Shown: positions 40,256 through 49,530 of the stretch, in pieces
How the letters are laid out: each line of letters starts with the position of its first letter
How positions within the stretch are numbered: position 1 is the first letter of the stretch
Source: CALZIK01 sp945787635
GTDB lineage: Bacteria > Acidobacteriota > Thermoanaerobaculia > Multivoradales > JAHEKO01
DNA length: 64,000 bases
Assembly (NCBI GenBank): GCA_947259725.1
Contig: CAMYNM010000010.1
Coordinates: 1 to 64,000 of the forward strand
Reading direction: 5' to 3'
Translations under genes and position numbers: made by a program
The notes under the pieces: model-generated
The model's database searches: none
Told to the model about the DNA's origin: nothing
Seen by the model: only the letters and a program-made list of their open reading frames with translations

Positions 40256-42685
40256 CTAGGCTTCCCACTCGCGCTGGGCCGCGTCCACCTCGTCGAAGTA
40301 GTCGACCGGAACCAGGACGTCCCGCGGTTTCGAGCCCTGCGGGGGGCCCAGGAGGCCCTCTTGCTCCATGATGTCGATGAGTCGAGCCGCGCGAGAGAAA
40401 CCGACTCGCATCCGGCGCTGGAGAAAGCTCGCGGACGCCTGCCGTTCGGCCACCACCAAACGGGCGGCCTCGTCAAAGAGCTCGTCGTCCCCGCTGCCTC
40501 CAGCGCCTTTTTTGGATTCCTCCTCGGGCGCTTCGAGCACCTTGAGGTCGAGATCCGGCGGACCCTGTTTCTTCAGCCAGCGCACCAGAGCCGCCGTTTC
40601 CTGCTCCGAGACGTAGGTGCCGTGCAGGCGCATGACCCGCGAGGTCCCCGGCGGCATCAAAAGCATGTCGCCTTTGCCAAGGAGTTTCTCGGCTCCGATT
40701 TGATCCAGGATCGTGCGCGAGTCGTGCCGAGTGGCGGTCGCGAACGCGATCCGGCACGGGAAGTTGGCCTTGATGGTTCCGGTCAACACGTCCACCGACG
40801 GCCTCTGCGTAGAAACGATCAGGTGAATACCGACCGCTCGAGCCATCTGCGCCAGGCGCGCGATCGACGCCTCGACTTCGGACGAAGCCACCATCATCAG
40901 GTCGGCCAGCTCGTCGATGACGATGACGTAATACGGCAGCGGCTTGAGATCCTCAGTGCTGTGCTCCGACTCTCCTTCCGACAGCGCCAGCCGCTCGCGT
41001 ACTTTGGGATCCGCGATCGCCTGGTTGTAGAAAGCGATCGACCGCACGTGCACCTCGGCCAGCATGCGGTAGCGCTTCTCCATTTCGGCGACCGCCCAGC
41101 GAAGAGCGTTGGCCGCTTTCTTGGGTTCCACGACGACCTCGGTCTTCAAGTGCGGAATGCTCTTGTAAACGCCGAGCTCGATGCGCTTGGGGTCGATGAA
41201 GATGAACTGCACCTCGTCACGCCTCGCCTTGTAGACGATCGACGTGATCATGCTCTGGAGACCGACGCTCTTGCCGGCACCGGTGGCGCCGGCCACCAGC
41301 AGATGGGGCATGGTCGCGAGGTCGGCGTAGTAGGGCTCGCCGTGAATCGTCGTTCCCAAGGCCATGGTCAGGACCGACGGCGCGTTCCGAAAGGCGTCCT
41401 GATCCAGAAGGTGCCCCAACCGGATGATCGCCCTCTCCTTGTTTGGCACCTCGATTCCCAGGGTCGATCGGCCGGCGAGGCGATCGATTCGCACAGCCTC
41501 GGCCTTGAGCGCCAGCGCCAGGTCATCCTGGAGGTTGACGATCTGGCTGACCTTGACGCCGGGAGCAGGCTGAAACTCATAGGTGGTGATCACCGGTCCC
41601 GGCGTGATCGCCTCGATACTGCCCTCCACACCGAATTCGCCGCAGCGTGTTCGAATCAGCTCGCCGAGCCGCACCAGCTCGTCGGGCTCGACCGCGTGCC
41701 TGATCTCCTCGACCGTGAGCAGGTTGATCGGCGGGAGCGGATCCCGGCTTTCCCGCGGCTCCACAAACGGAATCCTCGGCTGCGGCCTCTCAACCGCCAC
41801 CTTGCTCGGCGGCGGTGAAAGCTGCTCGACGACAGGAGCCTGTACGCCGGGGCTGACCTTGCGGATCGAAAACGGGCGAGCGCCTTTCTTTGCAGTGACC
41901 TTGAGCGGAAGGTCCACGGGACTTGCAGCCGCCAGGATCGGTGCGGCGGCCCGCCGCTTCTCCTCGGCCCTTTTGAGGTGCTTTGCCACCACCCGCTCAC
42001 GCGACTTGTCTTTCTCGCGTCGTTGCCGCCGCCGGGACCAGCTGAAACGGACATTCTCGAGAGCCTTGCGCAAGGCCGCCGCCCACTCGGACAAAAGCTC
42101 ACCGAGTGTGGACTGAATCACCAGCGCCGAACCGGCCATGACCAGCCCCAGGAGAATCAGGGTCGCGCCGACAAAGCCCAGCGCGTGCTCGAGGTTTTCG
42201 ACGATGATCACGCCGAGGCCCCCGCCGGCGGGAATCTCGACACCGCGCCAACGAACCATCTCGAGCGCCAGCTGGAGCAGACCCGGGACCGCCCCGACCA
42301 GGAGCAGCCCGCCGAGACCGCGGCCGAAAACCAGCGACCCGCTCTGATGCTTGAGGCGCCGCCAGGCGGCGACCCCGAGCAGCACCGGAATCAAAAACGC
42401 GGCCAGCCCCAGGAAGCCGAAACCCAGCGCCGACAGCTCGGCGCCCACCGGACCGATCCAGTTGCGGATCGAAGCGTCGCCGGTCGTCTGGTGCAGCAGG
42501 CTGGGGTCGTCGGGCCGATGGCTGAGGAAGCTCGTGACGAGTAACAGCGCCACTAGAAGCGCGGCGATCCCCAGAAGCTCCGATCCCTTGCCGGGCGGGA
42601 GCCTACGAGCCGAGGGCTCGGCGGGTTTCTTCGCTGCGGTCTTGACCAGGGGTTCCTCCGAAAACGGGTTGTTTCGACCCGTCAC
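40256..42685 (-). CDS. ftsK: DNA translocase FtsK/SpoIIIE
   Basis: 809 aa from a GTG. About four membrane helices lie in residues 35-195, then a basic linker (residues about 215-320), the alpha/beta translocase motor with Walker A GATGAGKS and Walker B YYVIVIDELADLMM, and a C-terminal winged-helix gamma domain (ARLVVAERQASASFLQRRMRVGFSRAARLIDIMEQEGLLGPP) that reads KOPS sites. It pumps chromosome termini through the division septum and activates Xer recombination. The linker is short compared with E. coli FtsK. Confidence 0.96.
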   Translation of the reverse strand: MTGRNNPFSEEPLVKTAAKKPAEPSARRLPPGKGSELLGIAALLVALLLVTSFLSHRPDDPSLLHQTTGDASIRNWIGPVGAELSALGFGFLGLAAFLIPVLLGVAAWRRLKHQSGSLVFGRGLGGLLLVGAVPGLLQLALEMVRWRGVEIPAGGGLGVIIVENLEHALGFVGATLILLGLVMAGSALVIQSTLGELLSEWAAALRKALENVRFSWSRRRQRREKDKSRERVVAKHLKRAEEKRRAAAPILAAASPVDLPLKVTAKKGARPFSIRKVSPGVQAPVVEQLSPPPSKVAVERPQPRIPFVEPRESRDPLPPINLLTVEEIRHAVEPDELVRLGELIRTRCGEFGVEGSIEAITPGPVITTYEFQPAPGVKVSQIVNLQDDLALALKAEAVRIDRLAGRSTLGIEVPNKERAIIRLGHLLDQDAFRNAPSVLTMALGTTIHGEPYYADLATMPHLLVAGATGAGKSVGLQSMITSIVYKARRDEVQFIFIDPKRIELGVYKSIPHLKTEVVVEPKKAANALRWAVAEMEKRYRMLAEVHVRSIAFYNQAIADPKVRERLALSEGESEHSTEDLKPLPYYVIVIDELADLMMVASSEVEASIARLAQMARAVGIHLIVSTQRPSVDVLTGTIKANFPCRIAFATATRHDSRTILDQIGAEKLLGKGDMLLMPPGTSRVMRLHGTYVSEQETAALVRWLKKQGPPDLDLKVLEAPEEESKKGAGGSGDDELFDEAARLVVAERQASASFLQRRMRVGFSRAARLIDIMEQEGLLGPPQGSKPRDVLVPVDYFDEVDAAQREWEA

Positions 42686-42752
42686 TCTAACAGAGTGGGC
42701 GCCGAATTTTTCTGATCTGGTGGTTACTTAGGGTAGCTGGCGGTTCGCGAAC

Positions 42753-43532
42753 CTAGCGAGAAGTCGCGGCCCGATGCAGAGAGAGGAAGGCCGCCAGGTC
42801 CAGCTCCTCCGCCCGCGCTTTCGACCCTACGTTGCAGCGAGCGAGCGCGCGCTCTGCGCGCTCTTTGCCCCAGCCCGAGGCCAGGGCATTACGCAGCGTC
42901 TTCCGGCGCTGAGAGAAGGCAAGCTCGATCATCCGAACGAAGGCGGGCATCTCGGCCTCGGGAAGCGGTGGCTCTCGCAGCGCGAAACCGATGAACGCAC
43001 CCTCCACCTTGGGTGGCGGTCGGAAGCTGCCGCGAGCCACCGTGCCGAGGATTCTCGGTTCACTCCACACGCGGGCGAGCACTGCGAGCAGGCCGTAGCT
43101 TCTCGAGCCGGGCGACGCGACGAAGCGCTCGGCGACTTCGCGTTGCACCAGAAACGCGAGGCGAGGAATCCGCGCGTGATGCGGAAGCAAGCGCCGCACG
43201 AGCGCGCTGGCGATTTCGTAGGGCAGGTTGCCGGCGACCAGAGTTCCCGGTTCGACCCGATGCCAGGCAACGTCCATGGCGTCAGTAACCGCAAGTGCCA
43301 TGACACCATCGCCGCGCTGCCGCGGCAGAGCGAAGGCCCACTCGGGGTCGAGCTCGAGAGCCAGGACCCGCGACGCCTGCTCGGCGAGCAGGCCGGTCAG
43401 GATCCCTCCACCGGGACCGACCTCGATCACCGGCTGACCCGCCGGCTCGAGATAACGCAGCAGCGGACGGCACAGCGCGGACCGCACGAGGTGATGCTGT
43501 CCGAACTTCTTCTTGAGCCGCGGTCCGGGCAT
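42753..43532 (-). CDS. rsmA: 16S rRNA dimethyladenosine transferase
   Basis: 259 aa from the ATG at 43532 (MPGPRLKKKFGQHHLV); a longer frame to 43595 is unlikely. Motifs are KKKFGQHHL, VIEVGPGGGILT (SAM), and the catalytic NLPYEIAS. It dimethylates A1518 and A1519 of 16S rRNA late in 30S assembly. The start codon is 74 bases from an inverted repeat and 230 from the sigma54 promoter of the divergent bat operon. Confidence 0.95.
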   Translation of the reverse strand: MPGPRLKKKFGQHHLVRSALCRPLLRYLEPAGQPVIEVGPGGGILTGLLAEQASRVLALELDPEWAFALPRQRGDGVMALAVTDAMDVAWHRVEPGTLVAGNLPYEIASALVRRLLPHHARIPRLAFLVQREVAERFVASPGSRSYGLLAVLARVWSEPRILGTVARGSFRPPPKVEGAFIGFALREPPLPEAEMPAFVRMIELAFSQRRKTLRNALASGWGKERAERALARCNVGSKARAEELDLAAFLSLHRAATSR

Positions 43533-43604
43533 CGTGAGGAACCCTAGCAGCCTGTGGGACCTCGGTTCGGCACCGGCTGGCCAGAGGCCGGCCAATGCCA
43601 GGCT

Positions 43605-43621
43605 CCCGATCGGCGATCGGG
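43605..43621. promoter_or_regulatory. CCCGATC-GGC-GATCGGG inverted repeat, possible enhancer site
   Basis: Seven-base arms (43605-43611, 43615-43621) are perfect reverse complements around three bases. The site is about 140-155 bases upstream of the -24 element of the bat promoter, close to the range where bacterial enhancer-binding proteins bind for sigma54 activation. It could also belong to rsmA. No T tail follows. Confidence 0.4.
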
Positions 43622-43758
43622 CGAAAAAATGTCAGAATGGCGCCACTTCGGCGTTCGGGTCCTCGCTGCACTCGGCTTCCGGACGCCTGACTCCACTCGC
43701 GAACGGGCCGAGCCGGATTTTCGACTCAGCCGGTGGGCTCCAAGGCAGTGGATTTTTC

Positions 43759-43774
43759 TGGCACTGTGATTGCA
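43759..43774 (+). promoter_or_regulatory. Sigma54 (RpoN) -24/-12 promoter of the moxR-bat operon
   Basis: TGGCAC (43759-43764), five bases TGTGA, TTGCA (43770-43774). This is an exact match to the sigma54 consensus TGGCAC-N5-TTGCW with GG and GC separated by ten bases. Transcription should begin near 43785, about 20 bases before moxR, whose ATG at 43806 has a GGGGAG ribosome binding site. It implies activation by an enhancer-binding ATPase encoded elsewhere. Confidence 0.8.
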
Positions 43775-43805
43775 GTTTTTCGGAGCTTTCAAGGGGAGAT
43801 CATCG

Positions 43806-44795
<990 letters not shown>

Positions 44796-44816
44796 GCGGC
44801 GAGCGATCGAGAGCCC

Positions 44817-45764
44817 GTGTTCGGATTCGCGCGCAAAAAGAAGTCGACCGGCTCGGCCCGAGACCCGGGAATCACGAGCCCGGCGGTGCCGGCGGTGCCG
44901 GCGGACCTCATGCGCAAGGTTCGACGGATCGAGATCTCGACCAAGAAACTGGTCGACGAGGGGATCGCCGGCGGCTACCACTCGGTCTTCAAGGGGCGAG
45001 GCGTCGAGTTCTCCGAAGTTCGCCCGTATCAGCCGGGCGACGACGTTCGATCGATCGACTGGAACGTCACCGCTCGAATGGGCGCGCCCTTCGTCAAGCA
45101 GTTTGTCGAGGAGCGGGACCTCACGGTTTTCATCGTCGTCGACGTCTCGGGGAGCCTCAACTTCGGATCACGCTCTACTCTCAAGCGGGAGCTGGCGGCG
45201 GAGATCGCAGCTCTCCTGAGCTTCGCGGCTCTGCGCAATCAGGACCGCGTGGGCGCGGCTCTAATCGGCGAGAGTCTGGAGCTCTTCCTGCAGCCGCGCC
45301 GTCGCCGCAGCCACGTCCTGCGCATGGTGCGCGAGATTCTGGTGCGCACCGGTGGTGGGCTGACCGATCTCGACCGATCGGTCGCGCAGGCCCTGCGCAA
45401 TCTAAAGCAGCGCTCGGTCTTGTTTCTCATCTCGGACTTCCAGCAGACGCCGTTCGCCAACGCGCTCAAGCGCGCGAGCGGCCGCCACGATCTGGTGGTG
45501 ATCGAGATCACCGACCCGCGCGACCTGACGTTGCCGCCGGTGGCCGCGGTACCGCTGCGCGACGCCGAAACCGGTCGCGTAGGACTGATCAACGGCCGCA
45601 AGCTCGAGAGCCGCTACCTGCGCCGACGAGGCGCCGTGCGAGAGAAGCTCCACCAGCTCAGCCGGCAGGTCGGAGCCGACCTGATCCATGTCTCGACCGA
45701 CCGACCCTACCTCCCCGAGCTGGTCGCCTTCTTCGAGCAACGCCGGAGGCGATTGTCGAGATGA
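44817..45764 (+). CDS. DUF58 / VWA-type protein of the MoxR operon
   Basis: 315 aa from a GTG. DUF58 hallmark: FKGRGVEFSEVRPYQPGDDVRSIDWNVTARMGAPFVKQFVEERDLTV, then FIVVDVSGSLNFG, a VWA-like MIDAS D-V-S-G-S. Soluble, no signal peptide. Such proteins are the first partner after MoxR in bat-type operons. Its stop overlaps the next start (ATGA). Confidence 0.92.
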   Translation: MFGFARKKKSTGSARDPGITSPAVPAVPADLMRKVRRIEISTKKLVDEGIAGGYHSVFKGRGVEFSEVRPYQPGDDVRSIDWNVTARMGAPFVKQFVEERDLTVFIVVDVSGSLNFGSRSTLKRELAAEIAALLSFAALRNQDRVGAALIGESLELFLQPRRRRSHVLRMVREILVRTGGGLTDLDRSVAQALRNLKQRSVLFLISDFQQTPFANALKRASGRHDLVVIEITDPRDLTLPPVAAVPLRDAETGRVGLINGRKLESRYLRRRGAVREKLHQLSRQVGADLIHVSTDRPYLPELVAFFEQRRRRLSR

Positions 45765-46726
45765 AGTGGCGCGCGATCGCGGTGACGGGATGCCTGGCGC
45801 TCGGATGGACGCTCGGGTGGACCTCGATGACCCTGGCCCAGGGCGAGCCCACGCTCAGCCTCGAGATCGAGCCACAAGAGGCCCGCGTGGGCGACGTCGT
45901 CGAGGCGACGCTCACACTACGGGTCCCCCAAGCTCCGGCCCAAGAGCCCGAGTTTCCCAACTGGCAGCGGCACTGGGGATCGGCCGAGATCCGGGACATC
46001 GAACGCGTGGTCGGGAGCCGCGACGGCGACGGCGGCGCTCGATACGTGCAGCGGCTCCGGCTGACCTCGTTCCGGCCCGGGGTGGTCGAGCTGCCTCCGG
46101 CGACGGTGGTTCTCCCTGGGACTCAAGGCGCCGAGCCGGTGAGCGTCTCGACCGCGGGAACCACGGGATTCGAGGTCGTTTCGGTGCTGCCGCCTGTGGG
46201 AGAGGAAGAGATCGAGCCGAAGCCGCCGGAGTCGCCTCGAGCGCTGCCCGTGGGCGAGTCCTTCTGGTGGACCGCGGGCATCTTCGCAGCGCTCGCGGCT
46301 GGCCTGCTGGCGCTTCTGCTGGCGCGGCGAACTCCTGAAGAGACCTATGCGGGCGAGGCCGTCGATCCGTGGACCGCGCTCGAGCAAGCCCTCGCCCGGT
46401 TGGCCAAGGCGACGGATCCGGAGACGGTCTTTACCGGGCTGAGCCTCGAGCTCAGGCGGTACCTGGGCCGCAGTCTCGAGCTTCCTGCGGTCGAGAGCAC
46501 GACCACCGAGCTGCGGCGCCGCCTGTTGCGCTCGGGGCTTCCGTCGAGCGTCTGCGGCGAGGTGATTCGCCTGCTGCGGGAGGCGGACTCGGTCAAGTTC
46601 GCCCGGCAGAGTCCGGCCAGGGATCGACTGGCCCGGAGCCTCGACGAAGTCCACCGGGCGGCCGGCGAGGTGCGCGCCTTCCTCCAGCCCGCTCAGCCCG
46701 CGGACGGCGAGGAGCGCGCCGCATGA
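45761..46726 (+). CDS. Membrane protein, BatD-like beta domain plus DUF4381-like tail
   Basis: 321 aa. Signal peptide (about 1-27), a beta-rich exported domain (about 28-155, PTLSLEIEPQEARVGDVVEATLTLRV) similar in style to BatD repeats, a membrane helix (about 168-188), then a cytoplasmic helical part (WTALEQALARLAKATDPETVFTGLSLELRRYLGRSLELPAVESTTTEL) like the tails of DUF4381 proteins. It sits between DUF58 and BatA with ATGA overlaps on both sides, so it is a structural member of the complex. Assignment is by layout and tail motif. Confidence 0.75.
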   Translation: MKWRAIAVTGCLALGWTLGWTSMTLAQGEPTLSLEIEPQEARVGDVVEATLTLRVPQAPAQEPEFPNWQRHWGSAEIRDIERVVGSRDGDGGARYVQRLRLTSFRPGVVELPPATVVLPGTQGAEPVSVSTAGTTGFEVVSVLPPVGEEEIEPKPPESPRALPVGESFWWTAGIFAALAAGLLALLLARRTPEETYAGEAVDPWTALEQALARLAKATDPETVFTGLSLELRRYLGRSLELPAVESTTTELRRRLLRSGLPSSVCGEVIRLLREADSVKFARQSPARDRLARSLDEVHRAAGEVRAFLQPAQPADGEERAA

Positions 46727-47718
46727 CGGTCTTTCCACATCTCGCCCATCCGGCCTGGCTTCTCGGCCTCCTGCTCCTGCCGATTCTGGCGTGGCGACGC
46801 CACGGCGGCGCCGGATTCGGCGCGATCTCGTTCAGCCGGCTGCCGATATCACCCAGCGGGGCCTGGAGGCTGCACCTGCCGTTTTACCTGCGCCTGGCGG
46901 CGCTGGGACTTGTCTTCGTCGCGCTCGCCCGCCCGCAGCTCGGCTATGCCTGGGAGGAGAGCCTCACCGAGGGAATCGACATCGAGATCGTCCTCGATGT
47001 CTCGGGCAGCATGGCGGCCGAAGACTTTCAACCCGAAAACCGGCTCGCGGTCGCCAAGAACGTGGTCAACGACTTCATCCAGGGCCGCCCGGCCGACCGC
47101 CTCGGACTGGTGGTCTTCTCAGGCACCGCGTTGACTCGCGCTCCGCTCACTGGTGACCGCGAGATGCTCCGTTTCCTGGTCGAGTCCGTCAGCCTCAACT
47201 CGCTGCCCGACGGCACCGCCATCGGCGTCGCCCTCGCGAACGCCGCGAGCCGGCTCAAGGACAGCCAGGCCGAATCGAAGGTCGTGGTGCTGGTCACCGA
47301 CGGCGTCAACAACGCCGGCGCCATCGACCCCATGTCCGCGGCCACGATCTGCAAGGGCCTCGGCATTCGCGTCTACACCATCGGCGTCGGCACCGAGGGT
47401 CGCGTTCCCGTGCCGATGCCGTTTCGCAATCCCCTCACCGGCCGCGAGGAGATCCGCAAGGCGCTGATGGATGTCGAGGTGGACGACGAGCTGCTCCAGC
47501 GAATCGCCGACAAAACCTCGGGGCAGTTCTTCAAAGCCACTGACCCGGAGGGGCTGCGCGAGGTCTTCGCGGAGATCGACCGCCTCGAGACCACTCCCAT
47601 GCAGATCAAGAAGTACACGCGCTTTGAAGAGGTCTTCGAGCCCTGGGCGCAGTCGGCACTGGCCCTGCTGTTTCTACCGCTGATCATCCGAGCCACCAGG
47701 TTCTCCCTCGAGCCATGA
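46723..47718 (+). CDS. batA: BatA-like von Willebrand factor A membrane protein
   Basis: 331 aa from the ATG at 46723. An N-terminal double membrane anchor (about 8-22 and 48-68) precedes a VWA domain with intact MIDAS (IVLDVSGSMAAEDF, Thr in GTALTRAPLTGD, VTDGVNN). A C-terminal membrane helix (ALALLFLPLII) follows. The pattern and order match BatA of Bacteroides aerotolerance operons. Likely exposes the VWA domain to the periplasm. Its stop overlaps batB (ATGA). Confidence 0.88.
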   Translation: MTVFPHLAHPAWLLGLLLLPILAWRRHGGAGFGAISFSRLPISPSGAWRLHLPFYLRLAALGLVFVALARPQLGYAWEESLTEGIDIEIVLDVSGSMAAEDFQPENRLAVAKNVVNDFIQGRPADRLGLVVFSGTALTRAPLTGDREMLRFLVESVSLNSLPDGTAIGVALANAASRLKDSQAESKVVVLVTDGVNNAGAIDPMSAATICKGLGIRVYTIGVGTEGRVPVPMPFRNPLTGREEIRKALMDVEVDDELLQRIADKTSGQFFKATDPEGLREVFAEIDRLETTPMQIKKYTRFEEVFEPWAQSALALLFLPLIIRATRFSLEP

Positions 47719-48755
47719 ACTTCGGCGAACCACAGGCCCTTTGGCTCGCGCTGCTGGCACCGACCGCGCTGCTTCTGGCTGCCGTGTTCTGGCGCAGCTA
47801 TCTGCGTGACTTGAACGCCTGGGCCAAGGCGGGAGTGTGGGAGCGGCTCGGGCTGCGGTTTCAGAGACGGCAGCTCCGGGCCTCGGTGGCCCTGCTGGCC
47901 CTGGCGGTCCTGGGTGTGGCGCTCGCCCTCGCCCGGCCCCGCTGGGGCACGACCGAAGAGACCGTCGAGCGGCACGGCGTCGATATCGTTTTCGTGCTCG
48001 ACTCGTCGATGTCGATGGCCGCTCCCGACGTTGCGCCTTCCCGCATCGGCATCGCCAAGAGCCTGGTCAGGAGACTTGCCGCCTCGCTCCCGGGCCATCG
48101 CGTCGCACTCGTGCAGGCCGAAGGCGAAGGCCTGGTGCTGGCGCCGCTCACGGTCGACACGGCGGTTCTCGATCTGCTCCTGGACACGGTCGCGCCCGGC
48201 AGCCTGCCTCGGCCGGGAACCCAGATCGGGCCGGCTCTCGGCGAAGCGCTCAAGCTCTACCCTCCCGACGGTGAGAAACATCGAGTCCTGATCCTGATCT
48301 CCGACGGCGAAGATCACGACAGCCCCTGGGAGCAGTCGCTTGCGAAGCTCAAGAAGGCGGGCGTGGTCGTCCATACCCTCGGCGTCGGCACGCTGCGCGG
48401 TAGCCCGATCCCGGTAGACCCGCAAACGAACGCGCGAACGGCACAATCACAAAACCGCTTCAAGACCGACCAGGAGGGACGGGTCGTCGTCTCGAAGCTC
48501 AACGAAGCGGTGCTCGAGCGGCTGGCGCAGGACACCGGCGGTATCTACCTGCCGGTTTCGAGCCCCGGCGTCGATCCGGGCAAGATCGCCAACGCCATCT
48601 CACTGATGAAGCGCCGCTCGTTCGAGAGCGAAGCGCTCGACGTGCTCGCCGAACGGTTCCAGTGGCCGCTCGTGATGGCGGCACTGGCGCTAGTCCTCCA
48701 TCTCACCTCGCGTCCGCTGCGATCCGTGCGGCCCGGCCCGGAGCCCACCCGATGA
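47715..48755 (+). CDS. batB: BatB-like von Willebrand factor A membrane protein
   Basis: 346 aa. Two N-terminal membrane segments (about 8-26 and 55-75), a VWA domain with MIDAS DSSMSM and LISDGEDHDSPW, and a C-terminal membrane helix (LVMAALALVLHL). It is a paralogue of the preceding gene. The five-residue MIDAS is D-S-S-M-S. Coupled to both neighbours by four-base overlaps. Confidence 0.88.
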   Translation: MNFGEPQALWLALLAPTALLLAAVFWRSYLRDLNAWAKAGVWERLGLRFQRRQLRASVALLALAVLGVALALARPRWGTTEETVERHGVDIVFVLDSSMSMAAPDVAPSRIGIAKSLVRRLAASLPGHRVALVQAEGEGLVLAPLTVDTAVLDLLLDTVAPGSLPRPGTQIGPALGEALKLYPPDGEKHRVLILISDGEDHDSPWEQSLAKLKKAGVVVHTLGVGTLRGSPIPVDPQTNARTAQSQNRFKTDQEGRVVVSKLNEAVLERLAQDTGGIYLPVSSPGVDPGKIANAISLMKRRSFESEALDVLAERFQWPLVMAALALVLHLTSRPLRSVRPGPEPTR

Positions 48756-49528
48756 TCCGATCCGTGGCGTCGATTCTCATCCTGGCGGCTGGGTGGTCGC
48801 TGAACGACCTCAATCTCGATCGGCTTCGTTGGAACGCCCGCGAACGGACCGAATCCGGCATCGAGCGGCTCGACACCCAAGACGGTACGCAAGAAGGCGC
48901 ACACGGCGCGGTCGAGGCCTTCGAAACCGCGGCTCGCTTGGATCCCAATGATCCGCTGCTCCGGTTCAATGCCGGCTCCGCTCATCTCGTCGCGGGCTCC
49001 GAGGGTGGACTCGAGCACCTACGGATGGCGTCTGAGACCGCGCCCGACGAGCTTCGGCCAGGGGCCAACTACAACCTGGGCAACGCGCAGCTGGCGGCCG
49101 GCGACCTGGGAGCGGCGATCGAGGCGTACGAAGACTCCTTGCGCGCCGACCCCGATCACGAGAGCGCGAAGTTCAACCTCGAGCTCGCCTTGCAACAGCA
49201 ACAGCAACAGCAGCAGCAGGAGCAGGAGCAACAGCAGCAGGAGCCGCAGGAGCAGCAGGAGCAGGAGCAACAGGACAGCTCGGACAACCCCGAGTCCGGC
49301 GAGCAGGATCAACCCGAGCCCCAAGAGAGCCCATCCGAACAGCCAGAGCCGCAGCCCGGTGAGGGAGACCAAGATCAGCAACTGCCCCAGTTCGAGGACC
49401 AGCCGGATATGACCGCCGAGCAGGCGGCGGCGATCCTCGAGGCCGTAGAGAATCTCGAGCGCGAGCAACGGCGCAAGCAGGCGGCGGAAGAGCGCAAGAA
49501 GCGGCCCCGTAAGGGAAAGGACTGGTAG
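48752..49528 (+). CDS. batC: BatC-like TPR protein with poly-Gln/Glu region
   Basis: 258 aa from the ATG at 48752. A hydrophobic N-terminus (about 1-18) is a signal or anchor. Two or three TPR units follow (AVEAFETAARLDPNDPLLRFNAGSAHL, NYNLGNAQLAAGDLGAAIEAYEDSLRADPDHESAKFNLELAL). Residues about 148-178 are nearly pure Gln and Glu, then an acidic Pro/Gln tail and a Lys/Arg-rich end. BatC proteins carry TPRs that link Bat partners. The Gln run coincides with a trinucleotide repeat in DNA. Confidence 0.82.
   Translation: MIRSVASILILAAGWSLNDLNLDRLRWNARERTESGIERLDTQDGTQEGAHGAVEAFETAARLDPNDPLLRFNAGSAHLVAGSEGGLEHLRMASETAPDELRPGANYNLGNAQLAAGDLGAAIEAYEDSLRADPDHESAKFNLELALQQQQQQQQQEQEQQQQEPQEQQEQEQQDSSDNPESGEQDQPEPQESPSEQPEPQPGEGDQDQQLPQFEDQPDMTAEQAAAILEAVENLEREQRRKQAAEERKKRPRKGKDW
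49193..49274 (+). repeat. CAG/CAA/GAG trinucleotide repeat in batC
   Basis: About 27 codons drawn almost only from CAA, CAG, GAG and GAA, including runs of consecutive CAG. Such a tract may change length by slippage, keeping the frame if by threes. Codon mixing partly stabilises it. Confidence 0.7.
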
Positions 49529-49530
49529 GC

